Shown here: positions 16,272-25,528 of the stretch, one piece after another
How the letters are laid out: every line of letters starts with the position of its first letter
Numbering within the stretch: position 1 is the stretch's first letter
Origin: Aquiflexum balticum DSM 16537
Lineage (GTDB): Bacteria; Bacteroidota; Bacteroidia; Cytophagales; Cyclobacteriaceae
Length of the DNA: 64,000 bases
NCBI RefSeq assembly: GCF_900176595.1
Contig: NZ_LT838813.1
Location: forward strand, 4,730,001-4,794,000
Direction of reading: 5' to 3'
Notes under the pieces: model-generated
Seen by the model: the letters and a program-made list of their open reading frames with translations, nothing else
What the model was told of the DNA's origin: nothing
Database searches by the model: none
Position numbers and translations under genes: made by a program

Positions 16272-18434
16272 ATGGAAAATGAATTGAAAGAAAATGTGAT
16301 TTCAAGGAGGAAATTCCTGAAAAGAAGTGGTGGATTGACTTTTTTGGTTGCTGGAATAGGGATCCCCTCTTTTGTATGGAAAAAGGAAGAATCCGCGGCG
16401 AATAATTTTCAAATCTCAGCTTGGGTGCATTTAAGCACCGACGGGACAGTCACCATTTATAACCCAGCTGCAGAAATGGGACAAGGAACGATGACTGCAT
16501 TGCCGGCCATTATCGCTGAAGAAATGGATGCGGATTGGTCAAAAGTGAAAATCGAGCATTCGCCTGTTGAACCTAAAATCTACGGCATCCCTTGGGGAGG
16601 CGGTGGAAGAGGCGGAAGCATGTTGACTGTAGGCAGTAGGTCTGTGAGTGGTCATTTTGAAAACCTCAGACAATCAGGGGCACAGGTCAGATTTGTACTG
16701 ATGAGCAATGTCGCAGAAAAGTGGGGAGTAAATATTGACGAATTGGAAACTCAACCGGGTATGGTCATTCATCCCAAAACAGGCAAAAAAATAGCCTACG
16801 GAGAGATTGCTTCCTTTGCGAAATTTCCAGAGGAAATTCCTGAAATACCTACTAATAAATTGAAGAAAGTATCTGAGTTCAGGTTGATCGGCAAAGATTT
16901 CCAAAGGTATGATATCCCTGAAAAGGTCAATGGATCAGCTATCTATTCCATAGATATCCAAGTCCCCAACATGGTCTATGGCATGATCAACAGGTCACCT
17001 GTAAACGGTACCAAACCTGAACTGAATAATGAATCTGAATTACGAAAAATACCTGGAGTCATTGAAATAGTCAAATTGGATTACGGAATAGGCTTCATCG
17101 CAAATAGCATAGAAGCTGCCCAACTGGCAAAATATACTGCAGACATCAATTGGAAGGGTCAAACCAAAGCAGATAACCATAACAGCCAATCTGCCTACAA
17201 AGAATATGAAATATTGGCTGAATCAGGAAATTCAGGCAATATGATTGCCAGTTCAGGTGACTTCTCCCGGGAAATTCCAAATACCAGAAAGGTGAAAAGG
17301 GCAGATTATAAAAATGATTATGTCTACCATGCCCAGATGGAACCTCTCAATGCCGTGGCTTGGGTCAAAGATGGCCAAGCGGAGGTTTGGGTAGGAACCC
17401 AGGGCACAGATGGGGCAAGGTCAGCTATCGCCAATCACCTTGGCATTGATTTCAATGCTGTAAATCTTCATCCCTGTTATTTGGGAGGTGGTTTTGGAAG
17501 GAGGTCAATGAATGATTTTGTATTGGAAGCAGTAGACCTTTCCAAAGCAGTTAACCTGCCCGTGAAATTGATCTGGACAAGAACTGATGATATTCAGTTT
17601 GGTGCCTTCAGACCGATTTCTCTTCAAAGGTTGGAGGCCGGAATAGATGCTTCCGGTCAGATCAAAGCATGGAAACATGTGGTTGTCGGTACAGGGGGCG
17701 GACTGCTGGGTTCAGGCGCAGACATTCCTTTTTATGACATTCCCAACAAGCACATTGAGGTTAGAAATATTGACCATGGTGTCCGGACCAAACATTGGAG
17801 GGCTGTGGGCCACGGACCCAACAAATTTGCCATCGAAACCTTTGTGGATGAAATCGCTATTGATCAGAAAACAGATCCTCTGGAATTAAGGGGTCAATTG
17901 ATGAAAAATCATCCAAGGGAACTTAAGGTTTTAGAAACAGTGGCCAAAATGTCCGATTGGGGAGGAAAAATCCCAGAGGGAAGAGCAAGGGGAATTGGTT
18001 TTGCAGAGCGTAGCGATTCATTGGCAGCGGGAGTTTGTGAGATTTCCCTGGACCGAAAAAGCGGAAAAATCAAAGTCCATAAAATCTGGTGTGCATTGGA
18101 TGCCGGTATCGTAGTCCATCCCGACAATGCCAAAGCCCAAGTGGAAGGTTCTTTGGTTATGGGTATGAGCAGTGTGATGATGGAAAGCATCACTTTTGAA
18201 AATGGTGAAGTCCAGCAAAGTAATTTTCATGATTATCCCATTTTACGGATGGAAGATGCTCCAGAGCTTATAGAAATTGAGATCATTCCTTCTACCGAAA
18301 GACCAACAGGTATTGGAGAGGCTGGTTTACCCTTCATGGGAGCGATTGTATCCAATGCTTTTGCATCGCTGACAGGTAAACGCTTAAGGCATATGCCATT
18401 TACACCTGAGAAGGTGTTGGAATTGTTGGGATAG
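16272..18434 (+). CDS. iorB: molybdenum hydroxylase large (molybdopterin) subunit, IorB-like, Tat-exported
   Basis: 720 residues. The N-terminus has a twin-arginine signal (SRRKFLKRSGG, Arg12-Arg13) followed by a hydrophobic stretch, so a periplasmic enzyme is expected. Characteristic segments include AAEMGQGTMTALP, GGGGRGGSM, YLGGGFGRRSMNDFV (molybdopterin loop) and the C-terminal GIGEAGLPF carrying the catalytic Glu of the xanthine oxidase family. These enzymes hydroxylate aldehydes or N-heteroaromatics; the substrate here is unknown. It forms an operon with iorA and is followed by a short terminator. A MoaC-MoaB fusion lies 2 kb downstream. Confidence 0.95.
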   Translation: MENELKENVISRRKFLKRSGGLTFLVAGIGIPSFVWKKEESAANNFQISAWVHLSTDGTVTIYNPAAEMGQGTMTALPAIIAEEMDADWSKVKIEHSPVEPKIYGIPWGGGGRGGSMLTVGSRSVSGHFENLRQSGAQVRFVLMSNVAEKWGVNIDELETQPGMVIHPKTGKKIAYGEIASFAKFPEEIPEIPTNKLKKVSEFRLIGKDFQRYDIPEKVNGSAIYSIDIQVPNMVYGMINRSPVNGTKPELNNESELRKIPGVIEIVKLDYGIGFIANSIEAAQLAKYTADINWKGQTKADNHNSQSAYKEYEILAESGNSGNMIASSGDFSREIPNTRKVKRADYKNDYVYHAQMEPLNAVAWVKDGQAEVWVGTQGTDGARSAIANHLGIDFNAVNLHPCYLGGGFGRRSMNDFVLEAVDLSKAVNLPVKLIWTRTDDIQFGAFRPISLQRLEAGIDASGQIKAWKHVVVGTGGGLLGSGADIPFYDIPNKHIEVRNIDHGVRTKHWRAVGHGPNKFAIETFVDEIAIDQKTDPLELRGQLMKNHPRELKVLETVAKMSDWGGKIPEGRARGIGFAERSDSLAAGVCEISLDRKSGKIKVHKIWCALDAGIVVHPDNAKAQVEGSLVMGMSSVMMESITFENGEVQQSNFHDYPILRMEDAPELIEIEIIPSTERPTGIGEAGLPFMGAIVSNAFASLTGKRLRHMPFTPEKVLELLG

Positions 18435-18454
18435 TCCCATGATTTAGATATCAC

Positions 18455-18471
18455 GCCCTTTCAGGGCTTTT
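18455..18471 (+). terminator. short intrinsic terminator after iorB
   Basis: GCCCT, loop TTC, AGGGC followed by TTTT. A 5-bp stem with a short T run placed 20 bases after the iorB stop. Confidence 0.55.
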
Positions 18472-18532
18472 GCAAAAAACCTGTCAGATTTAATCTTTTC
18501 AACCTTTAACTTGACAAAGCAGGGTTAACCTG

Positions 18533-19264
18533 CTATTTGTAATTCCTGTAAACATATTCAGCATGCAAATACAGATGATTTCCCAAGGAATCCACCCTGT
18601 AACTTTCCCTTTTCGCCGGAAATAATATTCCTGTAGAATTATCCCATTCCAAATTATAAACCAAACTAAAATGATCTGAAGTTTTAACTTTGTAGGCTAC
18701 AATCAGGAAAGTTTCCGGATCAAAATAATACCACCAAACATCTGTTTGGGAATCATTGGGATCTCCATCAATCACTTGTACCGTCTCCACATCCCTTCCA
18801 TTAGGAAGTTTGGTTAATCCTAAATAACTGAGGTTTTTGCCAAGATCCAAAAGATCAAAAGGCTTTGCCATAACATAATAAGCCGCATCAATCTCCCTTT
18901 TTTTGTTGTTAAGAAATCCCTCATTCTGTATTTCATTTTCTCCCATCCAATACCTTGTTTTGATTCCATCAAAAATCAATCGGTGAAGGATACTGTCTTT
19001 TTCCCAGGTCATTTTAGCTTCAAAAAATGGTCTGAGCCTCAATTCGATTTCTTGCAAGGAAAAAGATTCGGTTTCCCCATTTTCCATCAATAATCTTATT
19101 TCTTTTTGCATGGAAAAAGATTTCAATGATTGCCACGAATATTGGCCACCATGTGCTTCAATTGATTTTTTGATGATGCTTACGGCCTTTTTATCCCCCG
19201 AATCAGAGCAACTGAAATGACTGAATACCAGAAAAAACATGGAAAGTTTGAATATGATTTTCAT
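18533..19264 (-). CDS. lipoprotein of the AHGG type (DUF6503-like), second copy
   Basis: 243 residues; short signal with lipobox FSHFSC (Cys19). Mature region begins SIIKKSIEAHGGQYSWQSLK, then a LolA-like beta body containing WWYYFDPETFLIVAYKV. Similar in plan to the lipoprotein at 14676 but diverged in sequence. Convergent with iorB and divergent from the LLM oxidoreductase. Function unknown. Confidence 0.72.
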   Translation of the reverse strand: MKIIFKLSMFFLVFSHFSCSDSGDKKAVSIIKKSIEAHGGQYSWQSLKSFSMQKEIRLLMENGETESFSLQEIELRLRPFFEAKMTWEKDSILHRLIFDGIKTRYWMGENEIQNEGFLNNKKREIDAAYYVMAKPFDLLDLGKNLSYLGLTKLPNGRDVETVQVIDGDPNDSQTDVWWYYFDPETFLIVAYKVKTSDHFSLVYNLEWDNSTGILFPAKRESYRVDSLGNHLYLHAEYVYRNYK

Positions 19265-19450
19265 AGAGATGTTAACATTTTAATTCAAAGTTATGAAAAC
19301 CAAACTTAAAGATTCTGTCCATCAAAAATCAATGTTTTCTGACCAACCATACTTCGGAAATTTTCAAAAGGATTTTAAGACTAAACTTATGAACGAATCA
19401 ATAAAAGCAGGGGTTAACCTTTAAAATCACCAAAGAGTAAAGGGAAAAGA

Positions 19451-20476
19451 ATGGAAATAGGTATAGATAGTTTTGCAGCAGCTTCCATAGGAGATGGGGC
19501 GGACAAAAACACAAACAGTGCCATTGCACTTTCAGAGCTTTTGGAAAGAATTGAGCGTGCAGATCAGGTCGGCCTGAATGTTTTCGGTATCGGCGAACAC
19601 CACAGAAAAGAGTTTTTGGACTCTGCCCCTGCTATGATTCTTGCTGCCGCTGCCGCCAAAACCAACAACATCATCCTTACGAGTGCAGTGACTGTTTTAA
19701 GTGCCGCTGATCCTGTTAGGGTTTTTCAAAACTATGCCACCTTGGATTTGATTTCAAATGGCCGGGCAGAAATGGTAGTTGGCAGAGGTTCTTTTACAGA
19801 GGCTTTTCCACTTTTCGGATTGAACCTTAGGGATTACGATGACTTGTTTTCCGAAAAACTGGAATTGTTGCTCCAAATCAGAGACAATGAAATTGTTAAT
19901 TGGTCTGGAAAATTCCGACCAGCCTTACACCATCAAGCGATTTATCCAAGACCATTGCAAGACAAGCTTCCTGTATGGCTTGGCGTCGGCGGCACCCCGG
20001 CATCTTTTGTGCGGGCGGGGACATTGGGTTTACCTTTGATGGTAGCAGTTATTGGTGGGGAGACCCACAGGTTTCGTCCATTGATTGATTTGTACAGGGA
20101 AGCAGGCCGAAGGGCCGGTCATGCACCTGAAAAACTTAAAGTAGGCCTTCATTCCTTGGGTTATGTTGCAAAAGCAACTGAGAAAGCAGTAGAAGATTAT
20201 TATCCCGGATATGCCGAAACATTCACCAGAATAAGCAAAGAAAGAGGATGGCCTCCAGTGACCAGGGGCAGATTTGAGGCCCAAAGAAGCCCAAATGGCG
20301 CTTATGTAATCGGAAATCCTGAAGAAGTGGCTGCCAAAATCATCAGACATAGCGAATCGCTTGGTGGGATCTCAAGGTTTACCTTTCAGATGGACAATGC
20401 GGGTTTGTCCCATTCTCAATTACTTGAGGCTATTGAATTGATTGGTACTGAAGTAGCACCATTGGTCAACGGATAA
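19451..20476 (+). CDS. LLM-class flavin-dependent oxidoreductase
   Basis: 341 residues forming a luciferase-like TIM barrel. FGIGEHHRKEF near residues 46-56, AVTVLSAADPVRVFQNYATL near 78-97 and VGRGSFTEAFPLFG near 112-125 are typical of bacterial FMN-dependent monooxygenases related to alkanal monooxygenase alpha chain. The ATG at 19451 follows AGGGAAAAGA, an unusually recognisable ribosome-binding site for this window. It is followed after 64 bases by the moaC-moaB fusion on the same strand. Substrate unknown. Confidence 0.93.
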   Translation: MEIGIDSFAAASIGDGADKNTNSAIALSELLERIERADQVGLNVFGIGEHHRKEFLDSAPAMILAAAAAKTNNIILTSAVTVLSAADPVRVFQNYATLDLISNGRAEMVVGRGSFTEAFPLFGLNLRDYDDLFSEKLELLLQIRDNEIVNWSGKFRPALHHQAIYPRPLQDKLPVWLGVGGTPASFVRAGTLGLPLMVAVIGGETHRFRPLIDLYREAGRRAGHAPEKLKVGLHSLGYVAKATEKAVEDYYPGYAETFTRISKERGWPPVTRGRFEAQRSPNGAYVIGNPEEVAAKIIRHSESLGGISRFTFQMDNAGLSHSQLLEAIELIGTEVAPLVNG

Positions 20477-20540
20477 CGATATTCGATGGATATTTATAAA
20501 AGCAATCATATCTTTGATCAATTATCGATAAAAAAAGAAA

Positions 20541-21452
20541 ATGGTAGATATAACCCACAAATCGCCCACACTGAGAAAAGCAGTAGCACAAGCGATAGTA
20601 AGCGTCAGTTCTTCTGAGACAATCAAAGCTTTGGTGGAAAAAAAAGTGCCAAAAGGAGATGTTTTTGAAATGGCAAAAACAGCAGGACTGTTTGCAGCCA
20701 AAAGAACTGCCGACATGATTCCTGATTGCCATCCTCTCCCGATTGAATTTACTTCCATACAATACAAAATCGAAGGACTTGACATTCATGTCCATGCAGA
20801 AATCCATACCATTTACAAAACAGGAGTCGAGGTTGAGGCCATGCACGCTGCCTCTGTGGTAGCTTTAACGATGTATGACATGCTCAAACCAATCGATAAA
20901 GGTATCAGCATCAATCAAATCAAGCTTATAGAAAAAAAGGGGGGTAAAACCGATTACCATAAAAAGGATCAAATAGCTTATAAAGCTGCTGTAATAGTTT
21001 GTTCAGATTCCATTTCTGCAGGTCAGAAAGAAGATAGGGCCGGAAAGGCAATTATAGAAAGATTGGAAAAACATGGAGTGGAAGTAGCGGACTATACAAT
21101 TATTCCTGATGAAAAAACCATCATTCAAGAAACGGTCAATAAATACACCGCAGGAAAAGTGGAATTACTGATTTTTACTGGTGGTACAGGTTTATCTCCC
21201 AGAGATGTGACCCCGGAAGCCATCAAGCCTATGTTGGAAAAAGAAATACCCGGGATTGAGGAAGCTATCCGTTCCTACGGACAGAACAGAACTCCTTATT
21301 CCATGCTTTCAAGAAGTGTAGCAGGTTTGATAGGAGACAGTTTGGTATTGGCCTTACCCGGTTCCACCAAAGGTGCTGCTGAATCCATGGATGCTATTTT
21401 CCCCGCTGTCTTACATATTTTTAGGGTAATGGAGGGGGCAAGGCATGATTGA
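20541..21452 (+). CDS. moaCB: bifunctional molybdenum cofactor biosynthesis protein MoaC/MoaB
   Basis: 303 residues. Residues 1-150 are MoaC, cyclic pyranopterin monophosphate synthase: DCHPLPIEF carries the conserved His and [12 protein letters not shown] the catalytic Asp and Lys. Residues ~155-300 are a MoaB/MogA-type domain with [15 protein letters not shown] and [17 protein letters not shown]. The fusion covers an early and a late step of molybdopterin synthesis; it is a known domain combination. Its location near iorAB suggests cofactor supply for that enzyme, but the remaining moa/moe genes are not in the window. Confidence 0.95.
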   Translation: MVDITHKSPTLRKAVAQAIVSVSSSETIKALVEKKVPKGDVFEMAKTAGLFAAKRTADMIPDCHPLPIEFTSIQYKIEGLDIHVHAEIHTIYKTGVEVEAMHAASVVALTMYDMLKPIDKGISINQIKLIEKKGGKTDYHKKDQIAYKAAVIVCSDSISAGQKEDRAGKAIIERLEKHGVEVADYTIIPDEKTIIQETVNKYTAGKVELLIFTGGTGLSPRDVTPEAIKPMLEKEIPGIEEAIRSYGQNRTPYSMLSRSVAGLIGDSLVLALPGSTKGAAESMDAIFPAVLHIFRVMEGARHD

Positions 21453-21469
21453 ATGAAATCGTGAATATT

Positions 21470-21495
21470 GTCCGGTGACGGATGACCGATGACCC
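21470..21495. repeat. degenerate tandem heptamers (GGTGACG/GATGACC)
   Basis: GGTGACG, GATGACC, GATGACC units at 7-base period directly downstream of moaCB. A further member of the window-wide heptamer family. Confidence 0.5.
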
Positions 21496-21705
21496 CGTGT
21501 ACATCACAAAGATTCCTTTTATGCCCGACCCAACCGAAATTTATCAAACCCGAAACCCATTAATCAGTTCATCAAGCGCCTGCATTGGCATTTAGAAAAA
21601 TGTATTAAAAAAACTAAGGGAAAGACACCATAAAAAAGAAGGCAAGATTTTATTCCTGAAAAAAGTCATGCGCATAATCTATTTTTATACTTATATTTTA
21701 TCACT

Positions 21706-21942
21706 ATGAAAAAACGCCTCAATATCACCATAGAAGAAAAGCTCTTAAATAAAATTAAAAAATATGCTATAGAGCAAGAAACAAGCCTTTCCAACTTGGT
21801 TGAGGAACATTTTGAAGAAATGCTAAAGCCAAAAAGAAAATTGACAAAGAAAATTGGATTAGTTGAATTTAAGGAATCATTGCCTCCTTCCAAAAAAGAA
21901 TTTCCTCAGGATTGGGATTGGAAAAAAGAATATCGTATGTGA
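21706..21942 (+). CDS. ribbon-helix-helix antitoxin-like protein without partner
   Basis: 78 residues starting KKRLNITIEEKLLNKIKKYA then EQETSLSNLVEEHFEEML, the ribbon-helix-helix pattern of DUF6364-type antitoxins that usually precede a PIN-domain (VapC) toxin. The C-terminal LPPSKKEFPQDWDWKKEYRM is the flexible toxin-binding type tail. No PIN gene follows: the 279 bases to the next gene (21943-22221) show no credible ORF with PIN acidic residues. It is therefore a solitary antitoxin or a remnant of a locus that lost its toxin. Confidence 0.75.
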   Translation: MKKRLNITIEEKLLNKIKKYAIEQETSLSNLVEEHFEEMLKPKRKLTKKIGLVEFKESLPPSKKEFPQDWDWKKEYRM

Positions 21943-22221
21943 TTTGATTGAGGTCACACTTGACTCCGATAGTGAATTACCTATTTCTTCAAATGTAAAA
22001 TCTGTCAATTTTATCCAGGTATCTCTTGTCTGACATTTCTGTTCGATTTAATTCCATCTATTGGATTTACCTTAGGCTATAAGGTTATATGCATATTTTT
22101 TCAAACAAATTCGAAAAACGAGCATATAAGGAAAAATCACCGTAAGCTATGGTATCCAATTCTTCCATCACCAAATCCATTCCTCCACTGGTCTGTAAGA
22201 ATTGATAGGGTATTGAATTTT

Positions 22222-23556
22222 TTAAACCTCCACCTCCAAAACCCCCAAAGCATATCTCAGGATAATTTCCTGAAAAAATAAAGTGTAAAGTGCCTGGGCA
22301 TAGTCAGACTGCGCAGTCACTAATTGTTGATTGGCAGTGGCAAGATCCACAAAATTGCTCACTCCCAATCTGAATCTTTCGGAAATTGCCGATTGGGCCT
22401 CGACAGCTGCTTTCAACTGAACTTTGGTTGCTTCTTCTCTTTTAATGGCAGCTTTGTAATTTTCATAGGAAAGTTTGATGTCCTGACTGATTCTCCTTTC
22501 CAAAGCCATTTTTTCCAACTGCTGATTTTGAAATTGGACCTTACTCCGCACCACATCTGCTTTGTTATTGAAATTATTGAAAATCGGGATATTCAAAGAG
22601 AAACCCAAAATCTGTTGGGGAAATATCTGCCACAATTGTGAATTGACACTCCTTTCATCAAATGAAGTATAAAAGGTATTGTAAGAGAAAAAGGCATTGA
22701 TCTGAGGGTACAATACTGCCCTACTGGCCGCGATCATTTTCTTGTTACCTTGTTCGAGCAATTCCTGTTGCTTGTAGTCCTTCCTTTGTTGAATTGCCAA
22801 ATCATACAATTCTTCCAAAGGCAAAGTGAGAAATTCACTTTTCATGGGTTCTATGCTTACGGGTTCTACAAAAGGTATAAGGTTGGGTTCCAACTGCAGG
22901 GTTTCCGCCAACGTCCAAGCATCCGTCTCCAATTGGATTTTAGCATTTAAGGCCACAGTTTCTAGTCGCGCAACCTCGGATTGTTGGTTATACTGGTCAG
23001 AAAGTGTTCTCAAACCAGCTTCCACAAAACCCTCAATCTGTTCCAATTGCTTTTTTTGGTTTTCAAGATTCTCCATTGCAATTAAGTACAGTTCCTGATC
23101 CAACAATAATTGCAGGTATTGCTGGGCAACATTGAACATCACGTCCTGTGCTGCCCTGTCCAAACCATTCTTCCCTGCCTCCTCAAAATACTTAGTGGCT
23201 TTTGTTGTATTTATTCTTCTGGCACCATTAAAAATAGGCATGTTGGTATTTAAATTGGCCGTAATGATGTTGTTGGCTTCAGTGGTCACGATTAATTCCC
23301 CTTCCACCTGCTGAAACTGCTGACCAATTTGCCTGAAGGTATTGTTGCTTAAATTCAAACTGGGAAGATGGCCCATCTGCGCCGCTTTCTTCTCAATCTT
23401 CAATACTTCCTGCTGATTATTCAATGTCTGCAAGGTCAGGTTATGCTGCAGACCAATCTGAACTGCTTCCTGAAAATTTAATCTTAGGGTATCCTGTGCC
23501 TGCAGATCCAATACAAAACCAGCAAATATCAAACAGGTTATCAGTAACTTTTTCAT
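22222..23556 (-). CDS. TolC-family outer-membrane efflux protein
   Basis: 444 residues from the ATG at 23556, one base past the ABC gene stop; the open frame extends 33 bases further upstream but into the ABC gene. A signal peptide (MKKLLITCLIFAGF...LQAQ) precedes two coiled-coil/beta repeats characteristic of TolC, e.g. LNFQEAVQIGLQHNLTLQTL, ERFRLGVSNFVDLATANQQL and near the end ALYTLFFQEIILRYALG. It forms the outer-membrane channel of a tripartite pump. The ABC ATPase upstream is its operon partner, but no adaptor (HlyD) or permease is adjacent. Confidence 0.92.
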   Translation of the reverse strand: MKKLLITCLIFAGFVLDLQAQDTLRLNFQEAVQIGLQHNLTLQTLNNQQEVLKIEKKAAQMGHLPSLNLSNNTFRQIGQQFQQVEGELIVTTEANNIITANLNTNMPIFNGARRINTTKATKYFEEAGKNGLDRAAQDVMFNVAQQYLQLLLDQELYLIAMENLENQKKQLEQIEGFVEAGLRTLSDQYNQQSEVARLETVALNAKIQLETDAWTLAETLQLEPNLIPFVEPVSIEPMKSEFLTLPLEELYDLAIQQRKDYKQQELLEQGNKKMIAASRAVLYPQINAFFSYNTFYTSFDERSVNSQLWQIFPQQILGFSLNIPIFNNFNNKADVVRSKVQFQNQQLEKMALERRISQDIKLSYENYKAAIKREEATKVQLKAAVEAQSAISERFRLGVSNFVDLATANQQLVTAQSDYAQALYTLFFQEIILRYALGVLEVEV

Positions 23557-23557
23557 A

Positions 23558-24250
23558 TTAAATTGCAATATCTTGATCAATTTTTCCATCCAACATTTCT
23601 ATCAAACGCGTTCCATAATCCGCATTTTCCCTGGAATGCGTTGCCTGTATGATAGTAGTGCCCTCTTTATTCAATTCTTTAAAAACTTCCATAATTTCCT
23701 TCGCCTGTGCAGAATGGAGATTCCCAGTCGGTTCATCAGCCAACAAAACCCTCGGTCTCCCTGCAATGGCCCGGGCAATTCCCACCAACTGTTGCTGACC
23801 ACCTGACAACTGCTCCGGAAAAAGGTCCTTCTTGGCTACCATGTTAAACCTGTCAAGCAGATTGGCAATGATGCTTTTTCTTTCAGATCCTGATACATTC
23901 CTGTACAGCAGGGGTGTTTCAATATTTTCATAAACTGTCAATTCATCAATGAGATGGTAGGCCTGAAAAATATAGCCAAACTCGGATTTGTGCAGGGCTG
24001 ACCTTTGCCTTTCTTTCATGCCATGGATTGATTTGTCATCAAAAAGATATTGACCTTCATAATCCTCATCCAAAAGCCCAATGATATTGAGTAAAGTGGA
24101 CTTACCCACTCCCGAAGGTCCCATAAAAGTCAGGAATTCTCCCTGATCAATTTTCAGATCAATTCCCTTCAATATAAATACCCGCTGAAAACGGGAATCA
24201 ATGTATTTGTCAATGTTTGTGAGTTGGATCATTTTATAGACGTGAGACAT
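23558..24250 (-). CDS. ABC transporter ATP-binding protein (MacB/LolD-like)
   Basis: Up to 230 residues; translation may begin at the second Met (24232, MIQLTNI), giving 224. Walker A GPSGVGKST, signature LSGGQQQ, Walker B VLLADEPTGN and the H-loop THSREN are all intact. The LolD/MacB-type pattern (LLNIIGLLDEDYEGQY, FQAYHLIDELTVYEN) indicates an ATPase for a MacB-type permease exporting a lipoprotein, peptide or drug. The permease is not beside it, so it is presumably encoded elsewhere or this ATPase is shared. Followed 1 base later by tolC. Confidence 0.93.
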   Translation of the reverse strand: MSHVYKMIQLTNIDKYIDSRFQRVFILKGIDLKIDQGEFLTFMGPSGVGKSTLLNIIGLLDEDYEGQYLFDDKSIHGMKERQRSALHKSEFGYIFQAYHLIDELTVYENIETPLLYRNVSGSERKSIIANLLDRFNMVAKKDLFPEQLSGGQQQLVGIARAIAGRPRVLLADEPTGNLHSAQAKEIMEVFKELNKEGTTIIQATHSRENADYGTRLIEMLDGKIDQDIAI

Positions 24251-24278
24251 AAGACATAAGACATAAGACTTAGGACGC
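24244..24278. repeat. tandem heptamers AGACATA
   Basis: Three AGACATA units followed by AGACTTA and GGACGC at strict 7-base period, directly upstream of the ABC gene. Further units GATGACT and GATGACC follow near 24345-24360. Confidence 0.75.
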
Positions 24279-24394
24279 TTTTCCTAAATGCTATCGGAAT
24301 AATACAAATCCTGATTTTAGGCTGTAATATTGATTTTTAATTTTGATGACTGATGACCGGTAATCAAAACACCCCTACCTGTCGGCATGCAGGG

Positions 24395-24436
24395 GTCATC
24401 CGACATCGGACATCGGACATCGGACATCCAACATAT
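24395..24436. repeat. tandem heptamers GGACATC
   Basis: CGACATC, then three GGACATC, then CAACAT: the most regular heptamer array in the window. It lies between the heptamer array at 24244 and the terminator of the SDR gene. Confidence 0.8.
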
Positions 24437-24452
24437 CCCCAAAGCCATGCCA

Positions 24453-24497
24453 TAAAAAAAAGCCTGCTATTGTCCGATAAAGGGCAATAACAGGCTT
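24453..24497 (-). terminator. intrinsic terminator of the SDR gene
   Basis: On the minus strand: AAAAGCCTGTTATTGCCC, loop TTTATC, GGACAATAGCAGGCTT followed by eight Ts. The stem has one G-U pair and one mismatch, and the T run is on the minus-strand side, matching the SDR gene orientation. Confidence 0.88.
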
Positions 24498-24547
24498 TTG
24501 CAGGCAATTTTATCCGTACAACTTTGTTCGCTGGCGGACGATTAAAC

Positions 24548-25261
24548 TTATCCAGGCATACTTGGCCTTACTTCGATTTTACTGGGTAGCGTCCTTGGAT
24601 GCATTTGCATCAGATCCACAACCATCTGTCCCAAATCTTCAATCTGTATTTTCCAGGCGTCTTTTTCACTGGGCGTATGGTCATTGAAATAGGTTGCTAC
24701 CGAACCGGGCATGATTGTCGTAAAGCGGATCCCTTCCTTTCTCAGGTCCAGCATAGCTGCTTGGGTAAAACCGGTCACGCCAAACTTACTCGCATTATAA
24801 GCCGAGCCGCCGGCAAAGAAATTGGTACCAGCCAAACTAGATATACTGATAAAAAAACCCTTGGTGGATTTCAATGCCTCCACGCCTGCTTTCAGGCTGT
24901 AAAACACCCCAGTGAGATTGGTATCAATGGTTTCATGCCATTGGGCCAAAGTCAGATCCTGAACCGGAGCAAAATGCCCGATGCCGGCATTGGCCACCAA
25001 CAGGTCCAATTGGCCCCATTTCTCCAAAACTTCCTTCACAGCATTTTCCTGTGAGGTAAAATCCCTCACATCTGCTTCTATTCCTATTGCTTTTCCCTTA
25101 CCGATTTTATTCAGGTGGGCAGCGGCCTTGTCGGCTGCTTCCTGCGACCTACTGGTAATGGCCACTTTCATTCCCTGGGCCACCAAAGCCGCGGCAATTC
25201 CGTAGCCTATCCCCTTACTTCCACCGGTGATCAATGCCGTTTTATTTTCTAAATTCTGCAT
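24548..25261 (-). CDS. short-chain dehydrogenase/reductase (3-oxoacyl-ACP-reductase-like)
   Basis: 237 residues. TGGSKGIGYG is the NADP-binding glycine motif, NAGIG the NNAG-equivalent, and Ser...YNASKFG the catalytic Ser-Tyr-Lys set. No special domain added. Monocistronic, ended by a strong terminator. Substrate cannot be predicted. Confidence 0.92.
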   Translation of the reverse strand: MQNLENKTALITGGSKGIGYGIAAALVAQGMKVAITSRSQEAADKAAAHLNKIGKGKAIGIEADVRDFTSQENAVKEVLEKWGQLDLLVANAGIGHFAPVQDLTLAQWHETIDTNLTGVFYSLKAGVEALKSTKGFFISISSLAGTNFFAGGSAYNASKFGVTGFTQAAMLDLRKEGIRFTTIMPGSVATYFNDHTPSEKDAWKIQIEDLGQMVVDLMQMHPRTLPSKIEVRPSMPG

Positions 25262-25528
25262 GGTATATTTTGTTTTAAAAATCCCTTAATTCACATTTAA
25301 AACTTGGATTATTGGCTTCTGGTTCATATTCGGAAATAAATTTGTCGGACAGGGAGCGTTATCGGCATTCAGTTTCTTTCAAATAGGATAATTAAAGTAA
25401 AATAGAAATTCCGGAAGCCTAACGGATATTTGACCCAACTTAATTCCTGAATATTTTAACTTTTACTTATAAATGAACTTCAATTCAAATCAAGTCGTTA
25501 AATTCGAATAATAGAAAAATCAAATACT

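Noticed and set aside
21943-22221. PIN toxin gene after the RHH antitoxin
   Set aside because: The open stretch has no start codon and none of the acidic PIN motifs.
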